Source: Perca fluviatilis (lineage: Eukaryota > Chordata > Actinopteri > Perciformes > Percidae). From it: DNA of 64,000 bases. Both the position numbers and the translations under genes were made by a program. Of the stretch, positions 11,926 through 25,091 are shown in pieces (positions within the stretch are counted from its first letter, which is position 1; every line of letters starts with the position of its first letter). The notes under the pieces were generated by a model. It ran no database searches. It saw nothing but the letters and a program-made list of their open reading frames with translations, and was not told the origin of the DNA. Location: contig NC_053114.1 in assembly GCF_010015445.1 (NCBI RefSeq), positions 23,915,579 through 23,979,578 on the forward strand. Reading direction: 5' to 3'.

Positions 11926-11956
<31 letters not shown>

Positions 11957-12450
11957 CAAGTGCTCACTCAATCTGCTCTAGACTCCCTTTTTCCAAGTCT
12001 ATACATGCTTCAGCTACAAGCATTTGTGACTAAAATGCCTTGAAAACAAAGTGTTTACTATAATTAACTCTTAATTGAAAAAAAAAAACATGCTTGGAAC
12101 ATGTACCCCTTCGTCAATGTTTGCTCGTGAAGAACACAACAGGGTTGAATGGTGTACTCTGTTTTGCAGTGATGCGATGTGCGAGCCCAACCTGCACACG
12201 TCTGCACATCCTGAAACAGATCATGAGAGCATGCACGCTGCTGAGCTTTGTGTGTGTTTTTGTTTGGTTTCAGTATCACTGCTGGCCAGCTGACCGAGCG
12301 GAGAATTAATCACGCAGACCGCGTCCACACGGTCACACAGAGGAGCAACACCACTGACAAGAACAAAAGACCGACAGACACAATGAGGCTTGGTTTTGAT
12401 TTTCAGTCCAGTCCCCATGTTGCACGGATATTTGTGTGTGCACAAATGCG

Positions 12451-12451
12451 C

Positions 12452-12513
<62 letters not shown>
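12451..12513. repeat. (GT)n microsatellite
   Basis: About 31 GT units after CGCGC. Confidence 0.97.
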
Positions 12514-12517
<4 letters not shown>

Positions 12518-12749
12518 ATTTGTGCCTCTGACCTGTAAGACGGCGTGTGCTAACAGTTAACACAGTTAGCTAATTTCTTGCGTCTGACTGCAATGTGTGT
12601 GTGTGAGAAATTGTCACATCAATCCTCCTGAAGCAGTGACAGGTTCAGTTGGGGGTGTCACAACTCCCAAAATCCTTTATGCTTTACTGAACCCAAGAGA
12701 AACACACTAAGTCAAGCTGGAAGATTGAAATCTGCCCACTCCTCAAACA

Positions 12750-12754
<5 letters not shown>

Positions 12755-12839
<85 letters not shown>
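12755..12839. repeat. (AC)n microsatellite
   Basis: About 42 uninterrupted AC units, opposite in polarity to the GT run 240 bp upstream. Confidence 0.98.
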
Positions 12840-12840
<1 letters not shown>

Positions 12841-13334
12841 GTTTTCCGTATTCCCCAGAAACTGTTCTTTTATATATTCAATATCTATTGATGTGCATTG
12901 CATAACCTACAAAGCTTTTTTCCCCTTTTAAGTGCATTTACTTTCGAGAGACAGAAAAGCCATCTGTGAGTCTCTACATATCAACTATAAAGCTATGTTA
13001 ATGAGGTTTGGGAATCTTTTCAGATGTGAAAGCTTGGAGAAAACAAGGAGACAATAATTACAGCAGCAAGCGCAGTTTGACAGAGGACGCAGCAGCCCTG
13101 CTATGTAATAATGTATGATTCAAAGCTATTTTAAGATTGCGGATTGCAAAACCTAGATTTCTTTGGGGAAATCTCACTCTCATTGCTCAGTGGAAGCTAT
13201 GCCAAGCAGGAACACAGCCATTGCATGGGTTTGGTAATGAGGCTGGCTCTTAATCAGTGTTATACCTAGCGAGGTGGGAGAACATGTAGGCTATCTGCTC
13301 AATGTGTTTACAACTACTTTGCCATTTTTACTAT

Positions 13335-13360
13335 AAAAAAAAATAAAAAAAAAAAAAAAA

Positions 13361-13402
<42 letters not shown>

Positions 13403-13560
13403 AAAGTGATTATCAAGTACTGAACACACCCCCCACAACCAAATTTTTCTAATATAATAATAAAACAAAAAAATAAAAAAAAAAAATTTTTTAATATAAA
13501 AATCATCAAAAAAACAAACACACAAAACACACACCCCCCCCCACACACACACACACATTT
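13335..13560. repeat. A-rich and C-rich low-complexity block
   Basis: Long A runs broken by single T or C bases are followed by a short mixed segment, more A runs, then C-runs and CA repeats. The pattern suits slippage or unreliable assembly. Confidence 0.9.
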
Positions 13561-13640
13561 CAACAACAAGGCAATTCAAAGTGCTTTACATAAAACATTA
13601 AAGAGCAATTAAAAACGGTCATTTGGCAATGGCTTGAATG
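13558..13640. repeat. Fragment of a common fish interspersed repeat
   Basis: CATTTCAACAACAAGGCAATTCAAAGTGCTTTACATAAAACATTAAAG matches, by memory, a very frequent fish repeat often at the 3' end of LINE-like elements. A relative may be present near 54.0 kb. Only a short piece remains. Confidence 0.45.
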
Positions 13641-13653
13641 TAACGGACGTTCA

Positions 13654-14456
13654 TTAAAGCTGCAGTAGGTAAGATTGTGAAGATCCAGGACTTTGCCAAC
13701 AAATTTGAACATCGACAACTTCTCAGTCCCTCCCCCCTTTCTGCTGCAGCCCAAACCGTCTCCTAAGCCCCTCCCACACAAGGGAGTTTGACAGAACTGC
13801 CGGCCGGCATGTCAGACAGACAACATTTTCAATAACTAAACACTAACACAATGTTTACTCACCAACCGTAAAACGATGCTAACTAGCAGGCTAGCGTTAG
13901 CCATTTCAGCATCATATCAGACCGACCACTGTGCAAACGTTACTATTATATTCACCAACGTAGCTTTGTGGACTTTTGACTACTAATAACCAAGTGAAAG
14001 ATAAATCATTTATGGTAATTATGTTACCTGTCGAGAAGAAATGTGGCTACGTCTGCATCGTTCTTCAGATCTTTAAAATCCCGGAGCTCACGCCACCTCT
14101 GAAAAGCCACTCCAATATTCAACCGAGTTTAGGGAAACCTTTCTGCAGCTTGTGCGTAAGGAGGGGGGAGGGAAGAACGCTCTTATATGTGTTTGTGTGT
14201 GTGTGCCCGAGCAGTGATTGACAGGCAGTTAGACACCACCTGTGGCCCTGATTGGAGAAAATCAACCGGGAGCGGTGGAATTTTGCCAATCGCACTACAG
14301 GCTGTAGGTGGTGCCAGAAGAGCTGGATCTTTTTTATATTACATAATTCATGTAGTTCTACTGGAACATAGGGTCAGTTTCAGCAAATATGACAGAAAGT
14401 TAGTTTTATAAGACTTAGCATCTTTAATATCAAAAAGTTACGAACTAAAGCTTTAA
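13654..14456. mobile_element. TTAA-flanked non-autonomous DNA element
   Basis: The left end TTAAAGCTGCAGTAGGTAA and right end TTACGAACTAAAGCTTTAA are imperfect inverses. TTAA at both borders suggests the 4-bp target duplication of piggyBac- or Kolobok-type transposons. The body holds GC-rich CCCCTCCC segments and GCTAGCGTTAGCC. No transposase frame exists. Confidence 0.6.
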
Positions 14457-15514
14457 AATAGTGTTAAAACCTCATCTTGTTCTCGTGAACCCACTATCGT
14501 GTATCTTCTCGTTTCGTGACCCCGAGTGTCTTGTCACCCCCCTACTGCAGATTGTACAGATTACAGAGAAATAAAAAACAGATGTGGCTTCAGGAGATGA
14601 ACTCTTGGTCTAATAGTTGTGAAGCAAAAAAAAACAATGACCATTAGCCTGCAGATGGCTTTTTGGCTGCAGCAATGAGGAATTAATGCTCTCAAGTTTA
14701 TGAAATTGATGAAACAATATGCAGCAAAAGGTCATGAGTAATTAAACTAAGTGCAAACCAACACCGGTGACACTTGGTACGGCTGATGATAACATTCCTT
14801 GATCTACTTCACATCTGTCATTTGAACAAAAATAATTTAGTTTGCAATTCAAACAGAGAAGCTGTTGAAAACACAGCTACCTTTTATTTATGTATTGTTA
14901 TACCTCTGTTTTTTCCGTACTCTACTACCGCCATTTCTGCCTACTCTGTACATTTTTCAGGCCTGGATCCCTTTTTGTTGCTCTTCCTAGGGTTTCTACC
15001 ATTTGTAAGGGCACAACATTTTTCCTTATCCTGACTGAGGGTATAAAGATAGGTGTGTCATTTGTTGTACAGACTGCAAATCCCTCTGACACACACTTAT
15101 GATTGTGGGCTGTATACACAAAATTGACTAGAATTGAAAATACATTTCACTGTCACTCAAGTGACAGTTGACAAAAAAAAAAAAAATTGGCAAGTTTGTC
15201 TGCAGTAAAGATATAATTGTATCCCAAAAGGTAGTTAAAATATTGACTTTTAATGTCAATGTAGGATTATGTTTTCACTGATTATGTGTATGTTCCATCA
15301 GTATGTTCAAAATGTCTCACAGAGAGAACTGTCATGCTTTATATTAATTTTATGAAAGGTCAGATCTGAGGATAAATGCCAAAGATGGCAGCTTGTAGAT
15401 ACATTGCCTCAGTCGTTTCACTGTGATGTGCTGAGTACCAATGTCACTGTCCCTTGGGATCTAATCTCTATAAAAGGATATCTGCATTTAAATGAAGAAT
15501 CTGTAGGCAACGGG
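14457..15514. other. No gene seen
   Basis: AT-rich sequence with short chance frames only and one A-run. Confidence 0.55.
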
Positions 15515-15860
15515 ACACGATTTTGACAACGGAGGAGTTCTGGTTTCCGTAGTCCGAGTAGTATTGACCAATCACGTTTGAGCGGGCTTTGGTTGCCTGC
15601 AGATAAACAGTTTGTGTGGAGAGCAAATTAGTCGGAACAGATTCGCTTATGTCGACGATTTAGCTTTTTATAATTAATATATATTTGCAGGTATCGGTTT
15701 ATAGAGCTTGTGAAACAACCCGAGCGAAGCCGCTGGCTACGTTGAAACCTCAGAAAAATTTGTGTTGCCACTATAGGTAAAATCATTGTCAGACCAATAG
15801 CCGAAGGGTTCCGAGATTGCTTTGGGATGTAGCCAGGAATCATATCAGACAGAAAAGGGT
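15515..15860. repeat. Possible unclassified interspersed repeat
   Basis: The block around TTTCCGTAGTCCGAGTAGTATTGACCAATCACG reads like a fish repeat I have seen in intergenic sequence. No inverted ends or duplication were found, and this call rests on memory alone. Confidence 0.3.
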
Positions 15861-16039
15861 CTGACAGGGATCAGCAGGACTGGCTGACCAAATAGCAGCA
15901 CTTATCCCATGACGACAGAAATCTGGATTATTGCAGCTCTCATTTGAATCCCCTTACATCACATCGCTCTGTATTTGGTCCAGCTACTCTCTAAACCTAA
16001 AACCATGGACCCCCCCCCATTTAGCCCCTATAGTATTAA

Positions 16040-16145
16040 GGGGCAGTATAGTGGCCTTGTGGATAAAAAGGTCACCCTTCAGCTGGGAGGTTCACCTGCT
16101 GAAGACACTGAATCACCACAGGTCCCCTGCACTTTGACCAATTTT
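16040..16145 (+). mobile_element. Possible decayed tRNA-derived SINE
   Basis: GGGGCAGTATAGTGGCCTTGTGGATAAAAAG resembles a degenerate A-box region. A later CTGAAGACACTGAATCACC resembles SINE body sequence. The B box is too decayed (GGAGGTTCACCTG) to be sure. Confidence 0.3.
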
Positions 16146-16199
16146 AGACAATCTATGACTCTGACCTTCCCTTATCGACCTACAGGAGTGTGTGAATGA

Positions 16200-17940
16200 A
16201 GTGGTAACTTTGTCATCACACCATGATAAGGACTTGTGTGTACATCATTGCAGAGCTGAGGTAATCTGAATAGCCACTGATGCAGTTTGGTTCTAGTTCA
16301 TGTCTGTTAGTTTAGGATGGGAGCAGATCATTACTCCTCTGATAACCAACTGTCCATTTTTAACACATTAATAATATAATAAGTCCTTGTTGAGCATACC
16401 CAAACAAGAACACCACAAAGCATACCCAAACAAGAACACCTCTTTTTGTGAAGTGTAATGAAATTCCCTCCACACAAAACAAATGCATAAATAATTTTAA
16501 GCAAGTTTGGTTCTATCAGTTTATAGGGATCATTCAGATTCAGGGTTTTTCTCTGCATAGAGGAATAAGTGGCACCCCCCTAAAGACGTTTTAGCCAGCC
16601 CCAAAGGAAAATCACCAGCACCAAATTGACAAGTATTGAGAATAAAAATAGCGATTCAAATCCTCTCTAAATGCAATTTACCAAACAACAGAACAAGCAG
16701 AACATAAACTTGAATAAGAGAGCTAGTCTCAGTTTTATCGCCAGAGTGGGGCTGTACTGGCCTCTCAGTGATTTATAAAAAAAAAAAACAGCTTTGTTAA
16801 TTTGGGTTTTATTTACTTAAGCAAAATATTCTTTTTTTATCAAATTGTCATAAATAATAGGAAAATGCATAGATTTCTGTCAAATAAGGTAAAAGACTCA
16901 TTGCCTTTACTGTACGCGGACCGCGTACTGCCATGCGTAGTCAGGAAAGACCCTGCAGATTATCTCAGTATATATTTGTGCACTTTAGCTGAACTACACA
17001 GTGCGATGACTGCCATGTGAGCAGGGGGGGACGAGAGACAATTTGCTTGGTGGAAAACATTACATTTGTTCACAGCTTTCTTATCATATCTTAGCGGGTT
17101 CTCAAATTTGACTAAACTACAAGCAGAAGAATGTTCTTGCTATATTATGATGCAGACACAGACACACATTCATACAGTACATATACACAAAATACCAACT
17201 GGCTTCTTTTAAGTGTTCAGATAATTGCAATCCCCAAGATGAGCGGAAGAAAGGAGAAGAGAGGGAAAGCACATATTGTTTCTCAGAGTTAACAGCATAT
17301 GTGATGACAGATGTGACAGACTTCATAGCGTGGTATCAAATTCCACCATGACTTCGGGGTTAGTTATCAGTACATTCAAAGTGTGTTATCACAGAAACCA
17401 GTGTACATATTAATGGAGCTGCTCTGGCTTTTGATGATTTATAACAAGTTACGGGACTGCCAGATTCTTTGTCCGTCCCTTCCTCTTTAGAGGATTTATT
17501 CAGAATAAGTGAAGCATAGCAGCTGGCAAACTGAACACATCAATGCAGTGCACTGGCTGACTCAAATTCCAAATACAGCCATTCCCCAAAACTAATCTAC
17601 CGCTAAAGTTCCCTGTATGAAACCAAACCGCCATGGATTTCCCATATCAGTGACATGCAGATGGATGGAGACCTATTCTGAGGCGGTTTACGGACCTACT
17701 CAAGTGTGAGTATGGCTGTGAGGCTTATGTCAATGATATGGTTCTGCAGCCGTAGCTCCTTTTAGACCACATTGTGGGTCAAAGTCTGAAACCCAGAGCA
17801 AACAGCCCTGCCTCTCTTTAATACCTTTATAGAAAAGGTTGTGGCCAAAAAGTAGACAAGTGGAATGGATGGAAGAAGGTTGATGGACGATACTATACTA
17901 ACAAAGGCTGTGGTACAGTATCAGGATGATACAGAGCTCT
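16200..17940. other. No gene seen
   Basis: Apart from a short 26-bp tandem duplication at 16394-16440, I see no exon, RNA gene or complete transposon. Confidence 0.55.
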
Positions 17941-17948
17941 ATTAATTT

Positions 17949-18904
17949 TAGAGATGCACCGATTGACCGGCTGGTGACCGGAATTGGCCGATTTTCACGT
18001 CATCGGCCATGACCGGCGACCTGCCGGTCAGTCTGACATATGTCGATTTTATGCCGGTCAAATTTACTCGGGCGCCGCATGATTTAAATCACGCAACATC
18101 AGCACCACACGTGCACATGCAGGGTTTCCGCTATATACATGTAGCAGTGGCGCACTGCCGCTCAATCTGTTAACGAAATGTCATAAAATCGTAATTATAC
18201 ACAGCTCTGCAGAGCCGTCTGCTCTACTGATCTCAGGCGAACAGTCAGCCGCTCTCTCTCTCTCTCTCCCCTCTGAGGCTGAAAAACTGGAACATGAAAA
18301 CTGCGCTCACGTGGGTCACGTGAAATAGGACAGCTACAGCTTTTCGGAAAATAGCGAAAACACTGACTTTGATGAATTTACTGACATTAAATGATCTAGG
18401 GTACCGTCTAATTGCTGGATTGTTCCGAGATAACTGTCGGTAGCTAACGTTAGCAGATAAGCCTGTTGACAGCAACGGTAGTGTTCAAATGTATGCACAA
18501 TGACACATAAAGCAAACTTGCTAAAAAAGGAACCACACGCTGTTTTCAGGTAACGTTACTGTTGACGTTCAAACAGGCCTGTGTGTGTGTTTTGAGCAAT
18601 ATCTTAAACTGCAAGGCTATATTTATTTTATATGTTATCCTGTTTTCTCCGTTTTCATAAATACAGAAGTTTAGTTTGCTAAATATCAAATTTTTAATTT
18701 TTTATATAGTTCTATTTTATAGCGATAGATTATCTATTAAAAAGAAATGTTCTATGCAAAATGTAAAATTTTCTATTAAAGAAAAGATAGAAAAAAAATA
18801 TTTGGGTGTGCTGTAAAGTGGTTAGAATTTTTTTTTATCGGAATCAGCTAAAATCGGTATCGGCTGGTCAAACTCAATAGAAAATTGTAATCGGTGCATC
18901 TCTA
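17949..18904. mobile_element. hAT-type MITE with perfect 8-bp target duplication
   Basis: Ends are TAGAGATGCACCGATT and a close inverse AATCGGTGCATCTCTA. Both sides are flanked by ATTAATTT (17941-17948 and 18905-18912). Subterminal GACCGG/CCGGTC words are abundant at the left. The 956-bp body has no transposase frame, so it is non-autonomous. Confidence 0.92.
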
Positions 18905-19263
18905 ATTAATTTCTCACTAGTCTCTAGGAGGATGGCACTGTACCGGGGAAGATGAATATTCTAGCAGAATATTAATAAATAATGAAGAGAGGCAGTGTTG
19001 AGAGGCTCACAACACTTGGATTGCTCAACTGTTGTTTTTGCGTCCTGTTCCTCCACCCATATACAGTATGTCAAGCCAATGATGCTCATCTCCTCCTCCA
19101 TCAGCACACAAGCTGCCCGCTTTCTCATGCTTTCCTCCCTCTCCATTTCATTCCCGACTTCTCATCCTCTACTTGAGCTGTATTTACAAAGAGCTAAGTG
19201 ATGTAAACATGTATCTATCAAAATATTCCAATAATGTGACTTCTTAACATATTTACAAATGAG

Positions 19264-19500
19264 ATGACTTTACCCCTACAAATAAATGGACATCCCAACG
19301 CTACCACTGACTCCTTTAAATTCCTTGGAACACACATTAGCAATAACCTGAAGTGGAAAACTAACACTGAACACATCATTGCAAAAGTTCAACAATGGCT
19401 GTACCTCCTTAGATTAAAAAGTAATGGATCAAGCAACAACTTCTTGTTCTGTTCTACTCAGCCATCACTGAGTCCATCATCACATAGTCTCTTACAGTAA
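19264..19500 (+). pseudogene. Non-LTR retrotransposon RT fragment (Rex1/L2-like)
   Basis: The frame LQINGHPNATTDSFKFLG, then THISNNLKWKTNTEHII and VQQWLYLLRLK, matches the segment just after the reverse transcriptase catalytic core in Rex1/Babar and L2-clade elements (typically FKYLGTHIS..L.W..NT..I..KAQQRLYFLRRLK). Only about 75 residues survive and the catalytic motifs are not present. This is a 5'- and 3'-truncated dead copy. Confidence 0.7.
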
Positions 19501-19645
19501 GGTACAACAGCACAAACAGTTATACATGAAAAAAAAAAACTGCGGTGACGCAACAACTGATTGGTCCGCTGGTCCGTGACATGGTAGCGTGTCATTTCCC
19601 CCTACACATTTGTGGTGCAGAGAATAACGGCGGCTAATAAACTAT

Positions 19646-21454
19646 CAGAGGTGGGTAGAGTAGCCAAAAATTTTACTCAAGTAAAAGTACTGTTACATCA
19701 GAATAATATGACTCAAGTAAAAAGTAGTCATCCAAATAATTACTTGAGTAAGAGTAAAAAAGTACTTGGTGAAAAAACTACTCAAGTACTGAGTAACTGT
19801 TGAGTAACATCTGGTTTATTTTTAACACAAACATTCAATCAGACAGACAAAAATACAAAATAATCATCTTTAGGCAAATTATAGCCTAGTTCATCCAATC
19901 AATAAAATAAATTTAAATTAATTATTTAATTACAAAATAGCTTAAATTAAAATAATCCAGGTAAATTCAAATACTTAAAAAATAAAATCAATAAAATAAT
20001 ACATAAAAAATAAATAAGCACAAGTAACACAAATTTCCAAACCTTTATACTTTTTTTTAACCAGGCTCTGCAGGCAGAACCAGAACAAGGTAATGTAGCT
20101 GCTGTTTGGCACTTTTACTACTACTACTTACTAAGGTAAACATGCTTTCATTATGAGGCCAGAGGCCTGTACTACGAAGCAAGATTTGGTTTTCTGTATC
20201 ACGAAGGTGGATCACTTGTTTCCGGGTTCAATCGCCGTGGTAACTCATGCTGGACGCCTAACCTGGTCGGGAGCAGGTTATGTTGGAGATCAGAGATCAA
20301 TCGGTGTAAAAGCACCGCCTACTGACCAATCAATACTCTATTGATAACGGCGTCACCGTTCTTAGAAGATCAGGCGGAGCTCGGTGCGCAGAGGGAGAGA
20401 GAGAGAGGGGTGCGCTCATACAAAAAACATTTAGAGACCGACACCCCGTTAACATTCCCTGATGGGTATATTTATGAAATATATAGATTTTAATGGGAGG
20501 GAATTACATATCGGCTTTATGTTTTTTATATTTTTTATTTGCTCTCACAATCGCTTTCACTGCCAGGGTTGCAACTGAAATAATAGGCTAAAGGCAGTTT
20601 ATGGAAAGCACAAGTGTAATTATGGTCAGATGTTGTGCCTGACTGATGGGGAAGTGATATTGATAAGCGTTGTGATGTAGGCTAGCCTACGCATCTCCAG
20701 CGTCGCCTATTTTTATTTTTTTGCCAGCTGTTTTAGGAAGCAGCGACTGTATTGCGTTTTGTCTGTAAAACCGTGTCTGTGTTCTTCATATTTATTTAGA
20801 ATTATAGTTTGCTCTTCTTATGTAAAATATGTGGCTATTGGTCATGTTGTGCAAACATCGCCTCTTTTATGTGAACACGTGCCGCTAGATTGGGAAACCC
20901 TGATGGTTGACTGAACTAGTTGTTAACCACCGTCGTGACACAGCTTGCGGGACCGCGGTTGTTAGGTTAGGTGAAGCTGGGTAACTGAAATAAATTCAGG
21001 ACATGTTGATCTGGCCTCTGGGGTGTTCGTCCTCATCTGTGTCTGCATTGCCAATGGTTGATTCTGACATTGTAAAGCTAACCCGTCCCGCCGATGAGAT
21101 TGAGTATGGTCACGTAAAGAGACTGCACAACTACGTTTGATTGGTGAAATACAGCCACGTGGTAGAGCCTTTAGCGGAAGTCTCTCTCTCTGTCAAAATA
21201 AAACATTAAAATGAGGCGAACGCGGGGGGGATAAAAACAATGACGCGTAGAATACCAAAAAGGTAAAAAGAAAAGTAACGAGCTCATTGTAGCCTAATGT
21301 AGCGGAGTAAGAGTACAGTTTCTTCTTCACAAATCTTCTCAAGTTAAAGTAAAAACTACAGTGATTTAAAACTACTCCTGGAAGTATAATTTTTTCAAAA
21401 ACTTACTCAAGTAAATGTAACGGAGTAAATGTAACTCGTTACTACCCACCTCTG
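19646..21454. mobile_element. hAT (Tol2-like ends) element, 1.8 kb, non-autonomous
   Basis: The left end CAGAGGTGGGTAGAGTAGCC and right end ACTACCCACCTCTG are inverses over 13 bp. Subterminal sequence repeats ACTCAAGTA/TACTTGAGT on both sides, as in Tol2-related elements. Flanks are TAAACTAT (19638-19645) and TAAAATAT (21455-21462), an 8-bp duplication with one change. The interior includes a block starting AGGCCTGTACTACGAAGC (from about 20160) that looks like a second, inserted repeat. No transposase frame is left. Confidence 0.85.
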
Positions 21455-22081
21455 TAAAATATCCATCTTTAACTGTCATTAGTAATGTGATATGATAACT
21501 GAGCAGGTCCATTTTGCTCAGCTAGTTTAGCCGCTAAGTTCAATACCTCAGTGAGAGTTAAATGAACAAATATTACATTACTTCTCTTGTGTGTTTGTAG
21601 CCTACGCCTCAATGGCGTGACTTAATGGACAGCCAGGCAAGTTAAGGAGCTCCCTAGGGCCCAGAGGTTGCACTGTGTCTGCCTGTTCAGCGCCCAGCAA
21701 CAGGTCTGAGTGTACCAGTACACAGAAATACAAAACATTGGACAGTGGTCATCCTATCCTTATTGTAGTGTACATTTGTCTAAACTGTCTACAATTTGGG
21801 AGAACTTGACTACTTATGTGGCACTATACAAATTCCTCCCACTATTCAGTATACTGTAATAACCTGCCAAGGCACAGTAAAGTCAACTCACTGATATCTG
21901 TAGGTAGGCAGAGCAGCTCTGTTTGCTCCAGGCGATGGCCTAAAAAACAAAAGGAGAGGCAGCGTCAAACTGAGCATCAAACAGACAACCCACATAAAAG
22001 ACATACAATTCAGCATGAAGATTGAGCTTTGACCTCTTTCTCCTAACACTCTTCTCTACACAAAACATTATCCAAAAATAG

Positions 22082-22087
<6 letters not shown>

Positions 22088-22149
<62 letters not shown>
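22088..22149. repeat. (AAT)n microsatellite
   Basis: About twenty AAT units. Confidence 0.97.
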
Positions 22150-22150
<1 letters not shown>

Positions 22151-22286
22151 GTTTAGAAAGATATCAAACCAATACTTGTACAGTATGTATATACAATTCT
22201 TCTGGCAGAGCTGAAGTGAGATGTGCCCCAGGACTTGTGATCAGCCAAGGCCACATGTCACATCTCATCCTCAGTCCACCTGGGAC

Positions 22287-23286
22287 TAGGGTTGGGTACA
22301 GTTTGGATTTTTATGATTCCGATGCCGAACCTGTACTTTTAAAATGATTCCGATTCCTAAACAGATTCTTGAAAAACTGAAAAATGACATAAAAGAAAGG
22401 CTTGTTTTTTATGGAGTTTTTTTTTTTTATTGAAAATTATTTAAATTTAACAATATATTAACGTTTTAAAGTACTTAAATATAAATTAAGTAAACCTAAG
22501 TCACCTAACACACAACTACAATAATTTAACAAATAACAGTTACACTAACAAGTAACAACAAAATAAATATTGAGTTGGTATACCAACCAGCTTCAAACTA
22601 GCAGTTCTTTTGCAGAAAAATTACCATATTTGCCTTCTATGGCAAGATAGCACACCTCTCCTGACTTATGGCATGTCCCGCACAGGAGAAAACTCTCTCA
22701 GATGGTGTCCAAGAGGCCTGTACACACACAGGTATGAGTTTGAAAGAGCAGACAATTTGCTGTCCTGTCTCCCCCACCACCATGCTACAGGCTCTTGTCC
22801 TGAACGATAGACTAGCAGAGCAAGTGTAATATGTTTATTAGCGATCACGTGCAGTCAGTGAATGGTTAATATGCTTTCACGTCCGTTTTGGTGAGCCCAG
22901 AGGGGAAATATTGCATTTTAAAAGTAGACTACATTTACAGTAGCTAGTAGGGGGGAAAAAATCGATACAGCATAGTATCGCGTGGCAATACACAGACGCC
23001 AAGTATCGATCTTTTATCATATATGTGTCGGTCAGTTTGTCTGCTTGACAATCAGATTTTGCAGCAATACAATTGAAGTGAGATGAACAAACAGAAATGT
23101 ATCTTTTTAGATAAAACAGATGTTGACAAAGAAAAAAAATAAATAAAAAGAGTCTGCCGCTGTCCAGAGAGACAGAGGGAAAATATTTCAGTCGGAACCG
23201 AAATTTGCGTTCTAATCCGGTCCGAATACTACAGTTTGCGTAGGAACCGGTTCCATAGTGGAACCGGGTTTCGGTACTCAACCCTA
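22287..23286. mobile_element. hAT-type MITE, same family as the 10.2-kb element
   Basis: The ends TAGGGTTGGGTAC and GTACTCAACCCTA are inverses with one change. Flanks CCTGGGAC (22279-22286) and CCCGTGAC (23287-23294) are an 8-bp duplication with two changes. GATTCCGAT and GGAACCGG words recur near the ends. A foreign block near 22945-23150 lies inside. A 224-codon reading frame crosses the right half and its flank by chance. Confidence 0.8.
22945..23150. mobile_element. Fragment of a second MITE nested in the hAT element
   Basis: GGGGGGAAAAAATCGATACAG followed by ATAGTATCGCG and CAAGTATCGATCTTTTATCA is like the start of a separate ATCGATAC-type fish MITE. It differs in word content from its host. 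No right end was found. Confidence 0.4.
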
Positions 23287-23294
23287 CCCGTGAC

Positions 23295-25048
23295 AGCCTC
23301 AAGTTGCTGTCCCCACTCAGCAGTTGGGTCAGATTAACCAAAAACACACCAACAGCATACACACGGTTGGTGTCAGCTTGATTGCCAGCTAGGGGTTGTG
23401 TTGACTGAAGTGATAGGGTCAGAAGGGGGTAAAAAACTAGGCAAGTGTGAGATGTGATGAAGACAGCAGCAGGTGTCGCTATGTGCCGTATGACAGAAAA
23501 GCTAATATGAGGATGCCCAAATAACACAAAATCATAACAAGAGATGTCCACTTCGCTTTTTTACTTAATTACTCACTCAATGACATAAAAATATTGCTTC
23601 AAAAACAAGCTGGCTTTAAACAAGAACTCAAAACAATACAAGAGATGTATTGTTTTATCTGGCAAAATGTTGGAGACAGGGAATAAAGCAAAATAGTCTT
23701 CTGAACTGCAAGTGATCAACACTCGCTGACTCACGGAATGACAAAGTTTGGTAGATAGGACAAGAAAAGAGGAGCAATTCCGGAGTGTAATACGAAGACT
23801 AAAACAGCTACAGAACATTGTTTTGACTTTCCATTTAACTGCCTGAAGGCTTAACCAGCTTAAACTGACATCTACATGCTTGACTCCAACACTTACCCTA
23901 ACCTTATTCTTAGCATTACTCTGACCTTAACCCAACCAACTACTAAAGTCTGAGTCTAAATCCTTAGATTAATACATTCTTATTCTTGTGGGGACCATAT
24001 TTTAGGTTTCCCCACAAAGTGATTGTGTGAACAGATTGCTGTCCCACACAGATTGTGTTCAAATTAGTTACAATGACTAACCACTGCTCTAGTTCACCAT
24101 GGCTCTGCTCCTCCTACTTGCATACAGCCCTGAGGCTTGTATTGGTCCTGCAGGACCAAATCACACTGCAGCACACTGCAGCTATACAGTGCTTGAGACA
24201 AAACACATTACTTTTACGACCAACCCAAAAGGAAAAAAACTAAACATTTAGAAATAGGAGATACTCGCAATCTATAAATCTATAATGTATAGCCTCATTC
24301 CCAGATAAAATATCTTGAATACTGGGAATCAAACATGGCAAACCACATTTGTTTCAGTTTCTGTATTAGGCTAAATCCAGATACATAAATTCATTTTTTT
24401 TATCAATAACTGCCCAGGCAAATCAGAGTGCACATGAGCATGTGACTGTATACAAAATAGATATTTTACAGAGAAAATGAGCAGATTATGAGCATGAGCG
24501 TACATTTCATCTAAACATTGGATGAAGTGATTATTTTCATTAATACAGATGATGTTAAGGCATTAATAAATGAGTCTCCGTTGTGGTGCACTGAAAAATG
24601 ATCTTGTGTCCGTTTTTCTTTTCTCTGTCATGGTCTCTGGCCAACAACACAGTTGTTTAAATACGAGGTTCACCACGCGGTCATATAATAATTATTAAAT
24701 TATCTTGCGTTCTCCATATAAAGATTAGGTTTTATCTGGGACAGAGGACAGATATTCAACGTCAGTAAGCCCACTGATCTGCCACTTATATAGAGCAAAA
24801 CACAACAGTAGATCCACAATATTAGCCTGATATTAATTCACACACATAGGCTTAATGTTAGTTGTAGTGGGATCCGACAAGCTATTAAACAAGCTACCAC
24901 TCATGCACTTTAAAAAAAAAATTGTTTTAAAAACATTGCTTATCATTTTTGTCTTTAATTTATTAATGACTCAGCATCAACTGTATTAAAGAAAATAATC
25001 ACTTCATCTAATATTCATAGTGAATAAAATAGCCTTTCCAGCCTACTT

Positions 25049-25049
<1 letters not shown>
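23295..25049. other. No gene seen
   Basis: AT-rich spacer with no exon-like or transposon-like structure that I can support. Confidence 0.55.

Positions 25050-25088
<39 letters not shown>
25050..25088. repeat. (AT)n microsatellite
   Basis: About nineteen AT units immediately before the L1 region. Confidence 0.95.

Positions 25089-25091
<3 letters not shown>

Larger units (their letters stand above)
11183..13330. other. No gene seen; microsatellite-rich
   Basis: Three CA/GT runs occupy this stretch: 11926-11957, 12451-12513 and 12755-12839. The reading frames overlapping them are low-complexity. No exon or complete transposon is visible. Confidence 0.6.

Noticed and set aside
22877..23551. 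224-codon minus-strand open frame
   Set aside because: It starts outside and runs through the right half of a hAT MITE, crossing its border and a nested fragment, with no recognisable domain; a chance frame.
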